From Lentisphaerae bacterium GWF2_45_14 (GTDB lineage Bacteria > Verrucomicrobiota > Lentisphaeria > Victivallales > GWF2-45-14), in NCBI GenBank assembly GCA_001804785.1, contig MHBG01000018.1, positions 1-64,000 on the forward strand: a stretch of 64,000 nucleotides of DNA, given 5' to 3'. Below the pieces are notes generated by a model. It was not told the origin of the DNA, ran no database searches, and saw only the letters and a list, made by a program, of their open reading frames with translations. Each line of letters opens with the position of its first letter. The first letter of the stretch is position 1. Shown here piece by piece: positions 9,488 through 17,596 of this stretch. Both the position numbers and the translations under genes were made by a program.

Positions 9488-10590
9488 GCCTTGAAAGCAT
9501 ATGTTGTGGACTGCTCCGGGACTTGAAGAAACAGGTAGTCGTTCCCCCTGCATGAAGCAAGTGCGAATGTGTTATTTTCGCGCGGTAGAAATGGAGGTAT
9601 TTGAAGCTTGTGCAGAACCCTTCCCGATGCCGTATCAATATACTGGATTGCCCTGTAGTCGGCACTCATCGCAAGAAGCCCTGAATCGCCGTAAGTAATC
9701 AGCGGAGCCGAGCCGGATGCCTGCCACTTAACAGCGCCGTCCTGAGAAAACGCTGTCAGCGTCTTTCCTGCCGCGGCAAAGACGATATTTCCGTCAGCGG
9801 AAACTGCGAAACCTGCTGGGTTTTCAAGTCCGTCCGGAATCTGCCATGAGGAGGGATTGCTCATGTTGCTTATCGCGTCGGTGCTTCCTATTGAACCCTG
9901 AGCCCATTTAAAGACCTTGTCGCTCTGTATTTGTTCTGAGATTGGAGGTCCGCCCGCAAAGGTAAACCGGGTGAATGAATTTTCCGTTCCCCATTTTACT
10001 TCTGTCTGCGCCGGAATTTTGAAAACGTAGTTGAGGGTTATATTCGCATTAAGCTGTTTTGTTATTCCCTGCGCGGTTGAGAATTTTTCTTTCGGCGACC
10101 AGAAGAACTCATAGTACGGACGTCGTTCGTTGCGGTAGTCGCTCTTTACGAGGTAAGGCATGAACCCCCCAGCATTGTTTTCCGTTCCCCAGCCTGTCTC
10201 TGAGTAAAGGACAAGAGATGCCGCGGTACCGGAAAAGCTGAACGACATCGGCTGATAAGGATCGTTTGTTTCCATCGAGAATGGGAAAAGGTAGCCGTTC
10301 GAGTCCGGCTCAAGCCCGCCTGGCGCGACATATATAAGAGGATCTCCATAAGAACCCTGCACCGAATAAGGGGAACCGGGCGGTGGCCTGAAAAGCTTTC
10401 CGCTGTTATTCCCTCTGCCATTTACTGTGTATATGGGATTGGTACTGTCGTATGATTGGACAACCGGCGATTCTTCGGTATTTATATTAGTGAGAGGGAC
10501 GAACTTCGGCATTGCCGCTGACTCCTGGGCCTGTCCCGCGATACAGAAGAGCAACGGAAGCGCAATCTTAATCCACGATATTTTTTTCAC
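9469..10590 (-). CDS. Secreted protein with PQQ-type beta-propeller blades
   Basis: GTG at 10590 has AAGGGGG seven bases upstream and gives a clean signal peptide (KKISWIKIALPLLFCIAGQAQ), so it is preferred to the ATG at 10620. The 373-residue product contains blade-like repeats in its C-terminal half (NIVFAAAGKTLTAFSQDGAVKW, then an AIQYIDTASGRVLHKL segment), as in PQQ/WD-type propellers. The N-terminal half is rich in G, P and aromatic residues and is not recognised. It lies downstream of the lipoprotein gene by 36 bases and probably shares its transcript. Function unknown. Confidence 0.7.
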   Translation of the reverse strand: MKKISWIKIALPLLFCIAGQAQESAAMPKFVPLTNINTEESPVVQSYDSTNPIYTVNGRGNNSGKLFRPPPGSPYSVQGSYGDPLIYVAPGGLEPDSNGYLFPFSMETNDPYQPMSFSFSGTAASLVLYSETGWGTENNAGGFMPYLVKSDYRNERRPYYEFFWSPKEKFSTAQGITKQLNANITLNYVFKIPAQTEVKWGTENSFTRFTFAGGPPISEQIQSDKVFKWAQGSIGSTDAISNMSNPSSWQIPDGLENPAGFAVSADGNIVFAAAGKTLTAFSQDGAVKWQASGSAPLITYGDSGLLAMSADYRAIQYIDTASGRVLHKLQIPPFLPRENNTFALASCRGNDYLFLQVPEQSTTYAFKAKKSGD

Positions 10591-10626
10591 GATATGTCCC
10601 CCTTTTGGTAATGGCCGCATCCGAGC

Positions 10627-11532
10627 CTATTTTATATTATCCTCAACGTCTTTCATTATTTCCTTTGCCGGAGAATTTTTTATATTTTTGATAAGGTTAT
10701 CAATGTCCTTATCTATCTGCTTCATATCCGGAGGAATGCTGTTTTCAGGATTGCCGACAATATTGCCTGTGGTCTTTCTGTCTATGATTTGCTTATATTC
10801 TTTGTCATATTTTTTCTGTTCAGCCTCTGGTACGCCATAGAGTTTTGGCGGGTTCTCCAAGGGGGCGACTTTTTGGGCCTGACTGCTATCGGCATCCTTT
10901 TCGAATTTCTTATAGACGGGGTCGTTTAGGTTTTGAGGATTAAATTCCTTGTTGAATTCCTCTTGGGCAGCCTCTGGCGAACCGAGAGTACCGGGCAACT
11001 GGTTCTTTGACTCCATAGTGTCATTATACTGCTTTTTTTCCTCAACGAGTTTTTTCTGCTGCGCCTTATCTATGTAAACAATATTCGGATTTTCCTCACC
11101 TTCGGCCTTATATTTTTCGTCTTCGTTGTACTGATTTATTGAGATTTTCTCCTTGAAGAAACAGGCGCGTATGATAGTTTCAGCCTTGTAGACGGCAACG
11201 CGTTTGGGAACTGCGGCGGCGGAATCAGTTTTTTTATCTTTGCCGATGTCCGCTTCTTCGGCCAATGTTTTCTCGCCTGTTACAAGTATCACATCCGCGC
11301 CGACGGCTTTTCCTTTAGCGATGAGCCTGTCGTCTATGTCGATTGATTTATCTCCGGCATAAGCCGTTATCTCGGCATCCCCTATTTTTACATAATCGTT
11401 TTCGGGGATAAGCTTGCTGTCGTAAAAAATTCTTGATGAAATAGTTTTCGGATATTCCGCACCGGTATATTCGATTCCTGAGCATCCGGCGAGAGCAATA
11501 CAAATGGCTGCGAGAGCGTATCTGAAGTTCAT
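10627..11532 (-). CDS. Predicted lipoprotein, function unknown
   Basis: ATG at 11532 has GGAAGG nine bases upstream; a TTG at 11541 is less likely. The product opens with a lipoprotein signal (FRYALAAICIALAGC) and lipobox cysteine at residue 17. Residues about 30-95 (YDSKLIPENDYVKIGDAEI, AVGADVILVTGEK) resemble small lipoprotein domains that bind or sense at the envelope, while the remaining two thirds are charged, low-complexity and rich in K, E, N and Q, with two related blocks ending in PGTLGSPEAAQEEFNKEF and LYGVPEAEQKKYDKEY. Probably outer-membrane anchored. Confidence 0.6.
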   Translation of the reverse strand: MNFRYALAAICIALAGCSGIEYTGAEYPKTISSRIFYDSKLIPENDYVKIGDAEITAYAGDKSIDIDDRLIAKGKAVGADVILVTGEKTLAEEADIGKDKKTDSAAAVPKRVAVYKAETIIRACFFKEKISINQYNEDEKYKAEGEENPNIVYIDKAQQKKLVEEKKQYNDTMESKNQLPGTLGSPEAAQEEFNKEFNPQNLNDPVYKKFEKDADSSQAQKVAPLENPPKLYGVPEAEQKKYDKEYKQIIDRKTTGNIVGNPENSIPPDMKQIDKDIDNLIKNIKNSPAKEIMKDVEDNIK

Positions 11533-11683
11533 GGTCAACAACCTTCCAATTTTAATAGACTCATTAAATATATATGTAAAGCCGCGCTAATCAATAAAAA
11601 AAACTTTTATCGCCTGAAGCCCGTTTAATGTTCCTTGATTTTTTCCCGACAGCAACGAAGTTATACAAATTTCAGGATACCAT

Positions 11684-12532
11684 ATGATGAGAAAAATAAG
11701 TTTTGACAAAATACGCAAAGAAATAGAGTCGCTTTGTCTTTCCGCGGCTTTTGACCTGCCGGATGATGTTGAAAATGCCATTCGCAAGGCCCTTAAATCG
11801 GAGAATACTGAACGCGGCAGGGCATTTTTGAAGCAGTATCTGGAAAATGCCGAACTCGCGAGAAATGAAAGGCTTCCAATATGCCAGGATACGGGCGTGG
11901 CTGTATTTTTTGTTGAGCTGGGACAAGATGCCGCGATAGAGGGCGGACTCCTTGCCGACGCCATAAGCTCCGGCGTGAACGATGGTTACAAGGCGGGGTT
12001 TTTGAGAATGTCTATCGTGTCAGACCCCCTTTTTGAACGGAAAAATACAAAGACCAATACCCCGCCAGTAATACATCTCAAGCTCGTCCCCGGCGATAAA
12101 CTAAAAATAATCCTTGCGCCCAAAGGAGGCGGCTCCGAAAATATGAGCTCTCTCGCCATGCTAAAACCTTCGGACGGAAGAAAAGGTGTCGTCGATTTTG
12201 CTGTGAATACGGTGATAAAAGCCGGCGGTAACCCGTGTCCACCGACAATTGTAGGCATAGGGATAGGCGGCAATTTTGAAATGGCCGCACTGCTTGCGAA
12301 GACTGCGCTTCTGCGTAATGTGGGAATTCCCAATCCTGATTCCCATTACGCGGAGCTGGAGGAGGAAATACTTCAGAAGATAAACTCTTCCGGAGTAGGG
12401 CCTCAAGGGCTTGGCGGGAGCGTGACATCGTTCGCCGTGCATATCGAGATAATGCCGTGCCATATAGCGTCGCTTCCGGTAGCGGTAAATCTTAACTGTC
12501 ACGCCGCCAGGCACAAAGAAATTATAATTTGA
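11684..12532 (+). CDS. Class I (Fe-S) fumarate hydratase, alpha subunit
   Basis: This is the N-terminal-type subunit of oxygen-sensitive two-subunit hydro-lyases that interconvert fumarate and malate (or act on tartrate). Cysteines for the [4Fe-4S] cluster lie in PICQDTG, NPCPPTIVG and NLNCHAARH. The length of 282 residues is usual. Fumarase versus L(+)-tartrate dehydratase (TtdA) cannot be settled by eye, but fumarase is far commoner and fits a fermentative reductive branch. The stop is separated from the beta-subunit ATG by eight bases. Confidence 0.88.
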   Translation: MMRKISFDKIRKEIESLCLSAAFDLPDDVENAIRKALKSENTERGRAFLKQYLENAELARNERLPICQDTGVAVFFVELGQDAAIEGGLLADAISSGVNDGYKAGFLRMSIVSDPLFERKNTKTNTPPVIHLKLVPGDKLKIILAPKGGGSENMSSLAMLKPSDGRKGVVDFAVNTVIKAGGNPCPPTIVGIGIGGNFEMAALLAKTALLRNVGIPNPDSHYAELEEEILQKINSSGVGPQGLGGSVTSFAVHIEIMPCHIASLPVAVNLNCHAARHKEIII

Positions 12533-12540
12533 GGTTCCAG

Positions 12541-13074
12541 ATGACTGAATTGAATATAAATACCCCGCTCACTGAAGATACCGTAAGAAAACTGAGCGCT
12601 GGCGATATGGTGAAAATATCCGGCATAGTCTACACGGCGCGCGACGCCGCGCATAAAAGACTTTGTACACTCATTGATGAAGGAAAAGAACTCCCACTTG
12701 ACCTGCGCGGGCAAGTTATATATTTTGTAGGTCCCACGCCACCCCCACCCGGAAGGCCTGCCGGGAGCGCGGGCCCGACAACGAGCTGCCGCATGGATGC
12801 TTATTCCCCGATACTTATACGCAGGGCAGGGCTTATGGGTATGATTGGAAAAGGCGAACGCTCTCAGGAGGTTATAGATGCAATGACCGAAGGGCCTTGT
12901 GTCTACTTCGCCGCCGCTGGCGGAGCGGGCGCGCTCCTCGGCAAATGCGTCACGGCCTCAAAGCTGGTATGCTACGAAGATCTCGGTGCCGAGGCCGTAA
13001 GAAAGTTTACGGTCAAAGACTTTCCAGCCGTTGTCGCCATCGATTGTCACGGAGGCAATCTTTATAAAAGATAA
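12541..13074 (+). CDS. Class I (Fe-S) fumarate hydratase, beta subunit
   Basis: The partner of the preceding subunit. From the ATG at 12541, with GAGG just upstream, it is 177 residues with the C-terminal fumarase signatures VYTARDAAHKR, YFVGPTPPPPG, GPTTSCRMD, MIGKG and AAGGAGALL, which position substrate and the cluster. Together the two subunits equal one FumA-type polypeptide. The glycine- and proline-rich loop near residue 70 is normal for the family. Confidence 0.88.
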   Translation: MTELNINTPLTEDTVRKLSAGDMVKISGIVYTARDAAHKRLCTLIDEGKELPLDLRGQVIYFVGPTPPPPGRPAGSAGPTTSCRMDAYSPILIRRAGLMGMIGKGERSQEVIDAMTEGPCVYFAAAGGAGALLGKCVTASKLVCYEDLGAEAVRKFTVKDFPAVVAIDCHGGNLYKR

Positions 13075-13106
13075 GGTTAATTCCTCTTAAGGATAATATA
13101 GATAAA

Positions 13107-14402
13107 ATGGAAAATCCTGCAATTCTCTCTCCCGAAAAATGTCGTTCGGCTGAAAATAACGCGACAATGTCGGCCTGCTGCGGAGCCTTGGGGGATCTTA
13201 CGCTGTCTAACAGTGCCATAATAATCCTTTTCGCCAGTATGCTGGGGGCCAGTGACATGTTCTCAATGATAACGACATCTCTGGTTCCTCTTTTATGTGG
13301 AATATGTATAATCCCGATGGCGTGGTTGGCGACTAAAGTAGGGAATAAGAAACTTATTGTCAGGGTCTGCAGTTTAGCGGCAATCGCATATTTTGTTGTT
13401 GTGGCTTCTCCTTTTTTTGGGAGCTATGCAAGTATCATACTCATGACCATGCTTGTTTTTTTCGCATTCTGCAGTACAGGCTATGTCGCCGGCTGGTTTC
13501 CGCTGCTTGATTCATTTCTCAGCAGCGAAAGGCGCAGTGATTATTTGGGGCGTATGCGTTTTACCTGGCAGCTTGTTACGGTAGTTTTTCTTCTGACTGT
13601 CGGTTTAGCGATAGGCAAGGAGCCGCCAATATGGAAGCTTCAGGTCGTCCTTCTTATCTGTGCTGTTATTTATACGGGGCGCATATTCTTTATCTCGCGG
13701 ATTCCAAGCTTTGCCGGGCAGAAGAAGGAAGTTTTAGGATTCAAGGATGGTCTGATAACGGCCATAGAAAACAAGCCGCTCGTTGGCTATTCAGTTTATC
13801 TCTTTGTTTTAAATCTGGCGACGTACGGGACTGTTCCATTGGTGATAATCTATCTGAAAAAGCATTTGAATGCGCCTGACAATATCATTGTAATAATTTC
13901 GGCGGCTACGATGGTGGGGATGCTTCTGGGGTCCATTAGCGCGGGCCGGATTATAAGGCGCTGGGGAATAAAGGACACGCTGCTGGGAATTCATATATTA
14001 TACGCGCTGGTGAATCTGTCTATCTTTTTTATAGGGACCGGAAGCAATCTTACATATGTTCTCATCACGGTTTTGCTTTTAATCTACAGCTTTACGTTCG
14101 CATGCGCATCGGTAGCGTCCACATCCGAGATGATGGCACTGGCCACCTCCGGCAATAAGACGATGGCGATGGCGCTCTGCGGGGCATTTTATTACGGAGG
14201 TTCCGGGCTTTCCCGTTTGATATCGTCACTGGTTATGGGGTCCGGTATGCTTGCAGGCGAGTGGTATGTCGGCTCCATGAAAATATGCCATTATCAGACA
14301 TTGTTCCTGATATATACCATAGCCATAATATTCGCGGCGATGTTCTTAGTTGTCGTTCCCGCAGTATTTCCCAAAGGCGAATACGTATATGACGTGCATT
14401 AA
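13107..14402 (+). CDS. Major facilitator superfamily transporter
   Basis: The 431-residue protein has about eleven to twelve hydrophobic helices and the cytoplasmic loop motif WLATKVGNKK between helices 2 and 3, as in MFS carriers. The second half includes SAGRIIRRWG, the mirrored loop motif. Relatives in this phylum are often annotated as sugar or unknown-substrate permeases. It follows the fumarase pair by 32 bases and could be co-transcribed, which would suggest a dicarboxylate link, but nothing in the sequence fixes the substrate. Confidence 0.82.
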   Translation: MENPAILSPEKCRSAENNATMSACCGALGDLTLSNSAIIILFASMLGASDMFSMITTSLVPLLCGICIIPMAWLATKVGNKKLIVRVCSLAAIAYFVVVASPFFGSYASIILMTMLVFFAFCSTGYVAGWFPLLDSFLSSERRSDYLGRMRFTWQLVTVVFLLTVGLAIGKEPPIWKLQVVLLICAVIYTGRIFFISRIPSFAGQKKEVLGFKDGLITAIENKPLVGYSVYLFVLNLATYGTVPLVIIYLKKHLNAPDNIIVIISAATMVGMLLGSISAGRIIRRWGIKDTLLGIHILYALVNLSIFFIGTGSNLTYVLITVLLLIYSFTFACASVASTSEMMALATSGNKTMAMALCGAFYYGGSGLSRLISSLVMGSGMLAGEWYVGSMKICHYQTLFLIYTIAIIFAAMFLVVVPAVFPKGEYVYDVH

Positions 14403-14462
14403 AGTAAACGTATCGTCAGCCGAAATTTCCATTGCATCTGACTGACGACACGAGAGATTTTT

Positions 14463-16346
14463 TCAAATACCGGAGGACATCAGTTCGGTAATCTGTTTTG
14501 AGAACTGAAGTGGGTCGGGAATGTGGCTTCCTTCCATCAGAAGTGCCTGATTGTAAAGCAGTGACGCATAGCCGCAGAGCTTCAGGCTTTTCGGTTCCTT
14601 ATCGAAAAGCTTCTGCATTTTATCTATGAGCGGATGTGTCGGATTAAGTTCAAGCGTGCGTTTGTAAGACGGCATATCCTGTTTCATTGCCTTGAATATC
14701 TTTTCCATATGCGCGCCGGGGGCAAACTCATCGCTGACAAGGCAGCATGCGCTTTCGGTAAGGCGCTTGGAGAATCTCACGTCCTTGACTTTGTCTCCGA
14801 GTTCCTCCTTGATAAGCTCAAGAAGTTTTTTGTGTTCGGCCTCGGCCTTTTGGGTTTTTTCTTCTGCTTCTTTTTTCGTTTCCTCGTCGAGCTCGATATC
14901 TCCCTTTCCGGCAGGCTTGAATTTCTTCTTGTCGAACTCGTTCATTGACTGCATAATCCATTCATCTACAGGATCGGTCATGAAAAGCACGTCATAGCCC
15001 TTGCTCTTGAGAAGTTCCAGATGCGGTGAATTTTCGAGGGTTTTACGGTCTTCGCCGGTGATGTAGTAAATATCCTTCTGCGATTCCGGCATGGCGGTAA
15101 GATATTCCTTGAGAGTTATGAGTTCGCCAGGTTTATGATTAAGGCTCTCGTACATAATGAGTTCCTGAATCTTTTCCTTGTTTGCGAAGTCGATATGTAT
15201 CCCTTCTTTTACTACGCGGCCGAACTCCTTGTAGAAGGATATATATTTTTCTCTTTCATTTTCGAGGATCTTCTTAAGCTCGTTAATAATCCTGAGTGAA
15301 ATACTTTTGTTTATTTTCTTTATCTGCGGATTGTCCTGGAGTATCTCGCGAGAGATGTTGAGGGGCAGGTCGTTCGAATCCACTACACCCTTGACAAAAC
15401 GCAGATAGTCCGGCAGAAGACCTTCACAGCAATCGCTTATAAAGACTCTTTTTATGTAGAGGTGAAGCCCCTTTTTCTGCTGTTCCTGAAAAAATATGTC
15501 GAACGGCGCTTCCCCTGGAATGAATAGAAGGGCCTTGAATTCGGAAGTGCCTTCGGCGGAATAGTGGATTTTGCAAAGCGGATTAGCGCTTTGATGCGAA
15601 AGGTAATTGTAGAACTGCTTGTACTCGTCTTCGGTGACTTCGGACGGATTCCTTATCCATATCGCCTTCTGTGAGTTAAGCGTTTCGTCCTCGGTAACGT
15701 CGGTTCCGTCCTTTTTCGTTGTCACGGACATTTTTACGGGGTACTCTATGAAGTCCGAATACTTTTTGACGATTTCTCTTATCTTCCATTCTTCGAGATA
15801 AGATTTCATATCCGGTTTGAGGTGCATGGTTATCTCAGTGCCTTGGCTGCTTCTGGCGCACTCTTCGATAACGAAATCTTCCTTTCCTGTGGATTCCCAG
15901 CGTATCCCAGGAGCGCTTGAACCAGCGCGTTTTGTTTCGAGCGTCACCTTGTCCGCGACCATGAATGCGGAGTAGAATCCTACGCCGAACTGTCCTATCA
16001 ATTCGGGAGAGTCGGGCGTTTTTTCTTTTTCCATTGCGGCAAGGAAAGCTTTTGTCCCTGATTTCGCGATTGTTCCGATATTTTCAACGACTTCCCCCTC
16101 GGTCATTCCGATACCGTTATCGGATATTTTGACTGTGTTGTGGGTTTTGTCGCATTCTATTCTGATTGCCCACTCCGCGGCTATTTCCGGACTTTTCAGT
16201 GATTCGAACCTCGCTTTGTCGAGCGCATCGGAAGCGTTGGATATAAGCTCTCTGAGGAATATGTCCTTGTTTGAGTAAAGTGAGTGTATCATGAGGTCAA
16301 GGAGCTGCTGAACCTCGGTTTTAAATTTCATGGTCTTTTCGGACAT
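14463..16346 (-). CDS. htpG: Molecular chaperone HtpG (Hsp90)
   Basis: The 627-residue protein begins with the GHKL ATPase domain: ELISNASDALDKAR supplies the catalytic Glu and Mg-binding Asn, DNGIGM the nucleotide Asp and GQFGVGFYSAF the lid glycines. Middle and C-terminal dimerisation domains follow (LPLNISREILQDN is typical). Length and order match bacterial Hsp90. The AGGAG site is 8 bases upstream of the ATG. It converges on the MFS gene. Confidence 0.97.
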   Translation of the reverse strand: MSEKTMKFKTEVQQLLDLMIHSLYSNKDIFLRELISNASDALDKARFESLKSPEIAAEWAIRIECDKTHNTVKISDNGIGMTEGEVVENIGTIAKSGTKAFLAAMEKEKTPDSPELIGQFGVGFYSAFMVADKVTLETKRAGSSAPGIRWESTGKEDFVIEECARSSQGTEITMHLKPDMKSYLEEWKIREIVKKYSDFIEYPVKMSVTTKKDGTDVTEDETLNSQKAIWIRNPSEVTEDEYKQFYNYLSHQSANPLCKIHYSAEGTSEFKALLFIPGEAPFDIFFQEQQKKGLHLYIKRVFISDCCEGLLPDYLRFVKGVVDSNDLPLNISREILQDNPQIKKINKSISLRIINELKKILENEREKYISFYKEFGRVVKEGIHIDFANKEKIQELIMYESLNHKPGELITLKEYLTAMPESQKDIYYITGEDRKTLENSPHLELLKSKGYDVLFMTDPVDEWIMQSMNEFDKKKFKPAGKGDIELDEETKKEAEEKTQKAEAEHKKLLELIKEELGDKVKDVRFSKRLTESACCLVSDEFAPGAHMEKIFKAMKQDMPSYKRTLELNPTHPLIDKMQKLFDKEPKSLKLCGYASLLYNQALLMEGSHIPDPLQFSKQITELMSSGI

Positions 16347-16435
16347 AGTCTTTTTCTCCTGTATTTCATGGTGTATATTCTTTATTCATAGAGCTCGATA
16401 ATTTAACCCTGAAAATGGAAATTTCACGCTTGGAA

Positions 16436-17200
16436 ATGAATAAAAAAATAATCTTCACTATCGTTGCCGGATTCTTTCTCGGACTCCATGCAGTCGGTAG
16501 CCCCGTCGTGTTTGAGCACGGAGGCAAATACGGACTTGTTGACGGCGCCTGGAAATTAATAGCATCCCCGGTGTATGACGAAATCGGCGATTTTTCCGAC
16601 GGCTTCGCTCGGGTATGCCTGAACGGGAAATACTCTTTTATTTCTGAAAGCGGGAAGCTTCTGTGGGATCCCATTTTTGAGGATGCAGCTGATTTTAGCA
16701 ACGATTTCGCCCGCGTAAAACTGAACGGCAGATGGGCTTTTACCAATAAGCAGGGCAAGCTCATTGTCGATCCCATTTTCGATGAGGCAGGTAACTTTAC
16801 GTCAAAAGGTTACGCTAAAGTTAGACTGAACTGTAAATGGGCTTTTATCAATAGCTCTGGAAAATTTGTCTCAAGCGCCATTTATGAAAATATTTCCACG
16901 GTTAGCACAAGCACCCCTTTCCCTTATCAGCTTAACGGGTTATGGGGTTATATGGACTATACCGGAAAATTGATCACGGACCCGATATTTGAGGATGCCG
17001 AAGACTTCAGCGAAGACCTGGCGAGGGTGAGGCTAGATGATCTTTGGGGATATATCGGTACCGACGGCAGTTTTGTCATTGATCCTATATTCGACGAGGC
17101 CGATGATTTCGACTCGGATTCGGATGTTGCAGAAGTTGCCTTAAAAGGTCGCCCTGCCTATGTAAACAAGTCCGGCAAAATATTTTTCAAATACGACTGA
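16436..17200 (+). CDS. Secreted WG-repeat protein
   Basis: Starting at the ATG at 16436 gives a clean signal peptide (NKKIIFTIVAGFFLGLHAVG); the in-frame ATG at 16415 adds seven polar residues and is less likely. The mature part is five to six tandem WG repeats of about 45 residues with the pattern G-x-W-G/A-F/Y-I... followed by P-I-F/Y-D/E-E/D-A... and F-S-x-G/D-x-A-R-V. Such repeats form beta-rich surfaces of unknown function in bacterial envelopes. No neighbour gives a clue; it diverges from htpG. Confidence 0.75.
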   Translation: MNKKIIFTIVAGFFLGLHAVGSPVVFEHGGKYGLVDGAWKLIASPVYDEIGDFSDGFARVCLNGKYSFISESGKLLWDPIFEDAADFSNDFARVKLNGRWAFTNKQGKLIVDPIFDEAGNFTSKGYAKVRLNCKWAFINSSGKFVSSAIYENISTVSTSTPFPYQLNGLWGYMDYTGKLITDPIFEDAEDFSEDLARVRLDDLWGYIGTDGSFVIDPIFDEADDFDSDSDVAEVALKGRPAYVNKSGKIFFKYD

Positions 17201-17232
17201 GCCATACTCCGGCAGTCGTTTTCCCTCGGGAC

Positions 17233-17260
17233 AAAAAAAAACTCCCGCAGAGGCGGGAGT
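17233..17260 (-). terminator. Intrinsic terminator of the 58-residue gene
   Basis: ACTCCCGC and GCGGGAGT form an 8-bp perfect stem with loop AGAG; on the minus strand it is followed by eight T residues. It lies 21 bases beyond the small gene stop codon. Confidence 0.85.
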
Positions 17261-17281
17261 TCTCATTAGGAAAATTAGAAT

Positions 17282-17458
17282 TCAGATTTTGGCTGAATCC
17301 CATGCTTCTTTTCCTACGAATGCTGTCAGGTTACGGCCATCAGATGTTTTGGCCTTGAAGGCGTAACGTTTGTTGTTCTTCTTCCCGTAGGTTACCTTTT
17401 CGGTAACTTCGGCGCTTACTTTTTTCTTCGCTTTGACATCGTAGAACGAGTGTTTCAT
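17282..17458 (-). CDS. Small basic protein, 58 residues
   Basis: ATG at 17458 follows a very strong AGGAGG site six bases upstream; the frame runs 58 codons to TGA and ends at a textbook terminator, so this is a short monocistronic gene. The product begins MKHSFYDVKAKKKV and ends ALTAFVGKEAWDSAKI-like (exact end: NLTAFVGKEAWDSAKI). It is lysine-rich, has no cysteine and alternates beta-prone stretches (VTYGKKN, RYAFKAK), as a small SH3-like or nucleic-acid-binding fold would. No family is recognised. The good signals suggest high expression. Confidence 0.75.
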   Translation of the reverse strand: MKHSFYDVKAKKKVSAEVTEKVTYGKKNNKRYAFKAKTSDGRNLTAFVGKEAWDSAKI

Positions 17459-17596
17459 GATTCCCTCCTGTTAAAATTTTGTTGTGTAACGGAAATTTAG
17501 CAATAGAAAGAATTTAATACAAGCTAAGAAATGAATAAAAAACACGTCAAAAGCATTTTTTTTTTGAGGCAGGCTTGCGGGTACGCAAAACACAGC

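Noticed and set aside
14413-14448. Inverted repeat TCGTCAG/CTGACGA between the MFS gene and htpG as a terminator
   Set aside because: Seven-base stem with a 22-base loop and no adjacent T-run after either arm; too weak to call.
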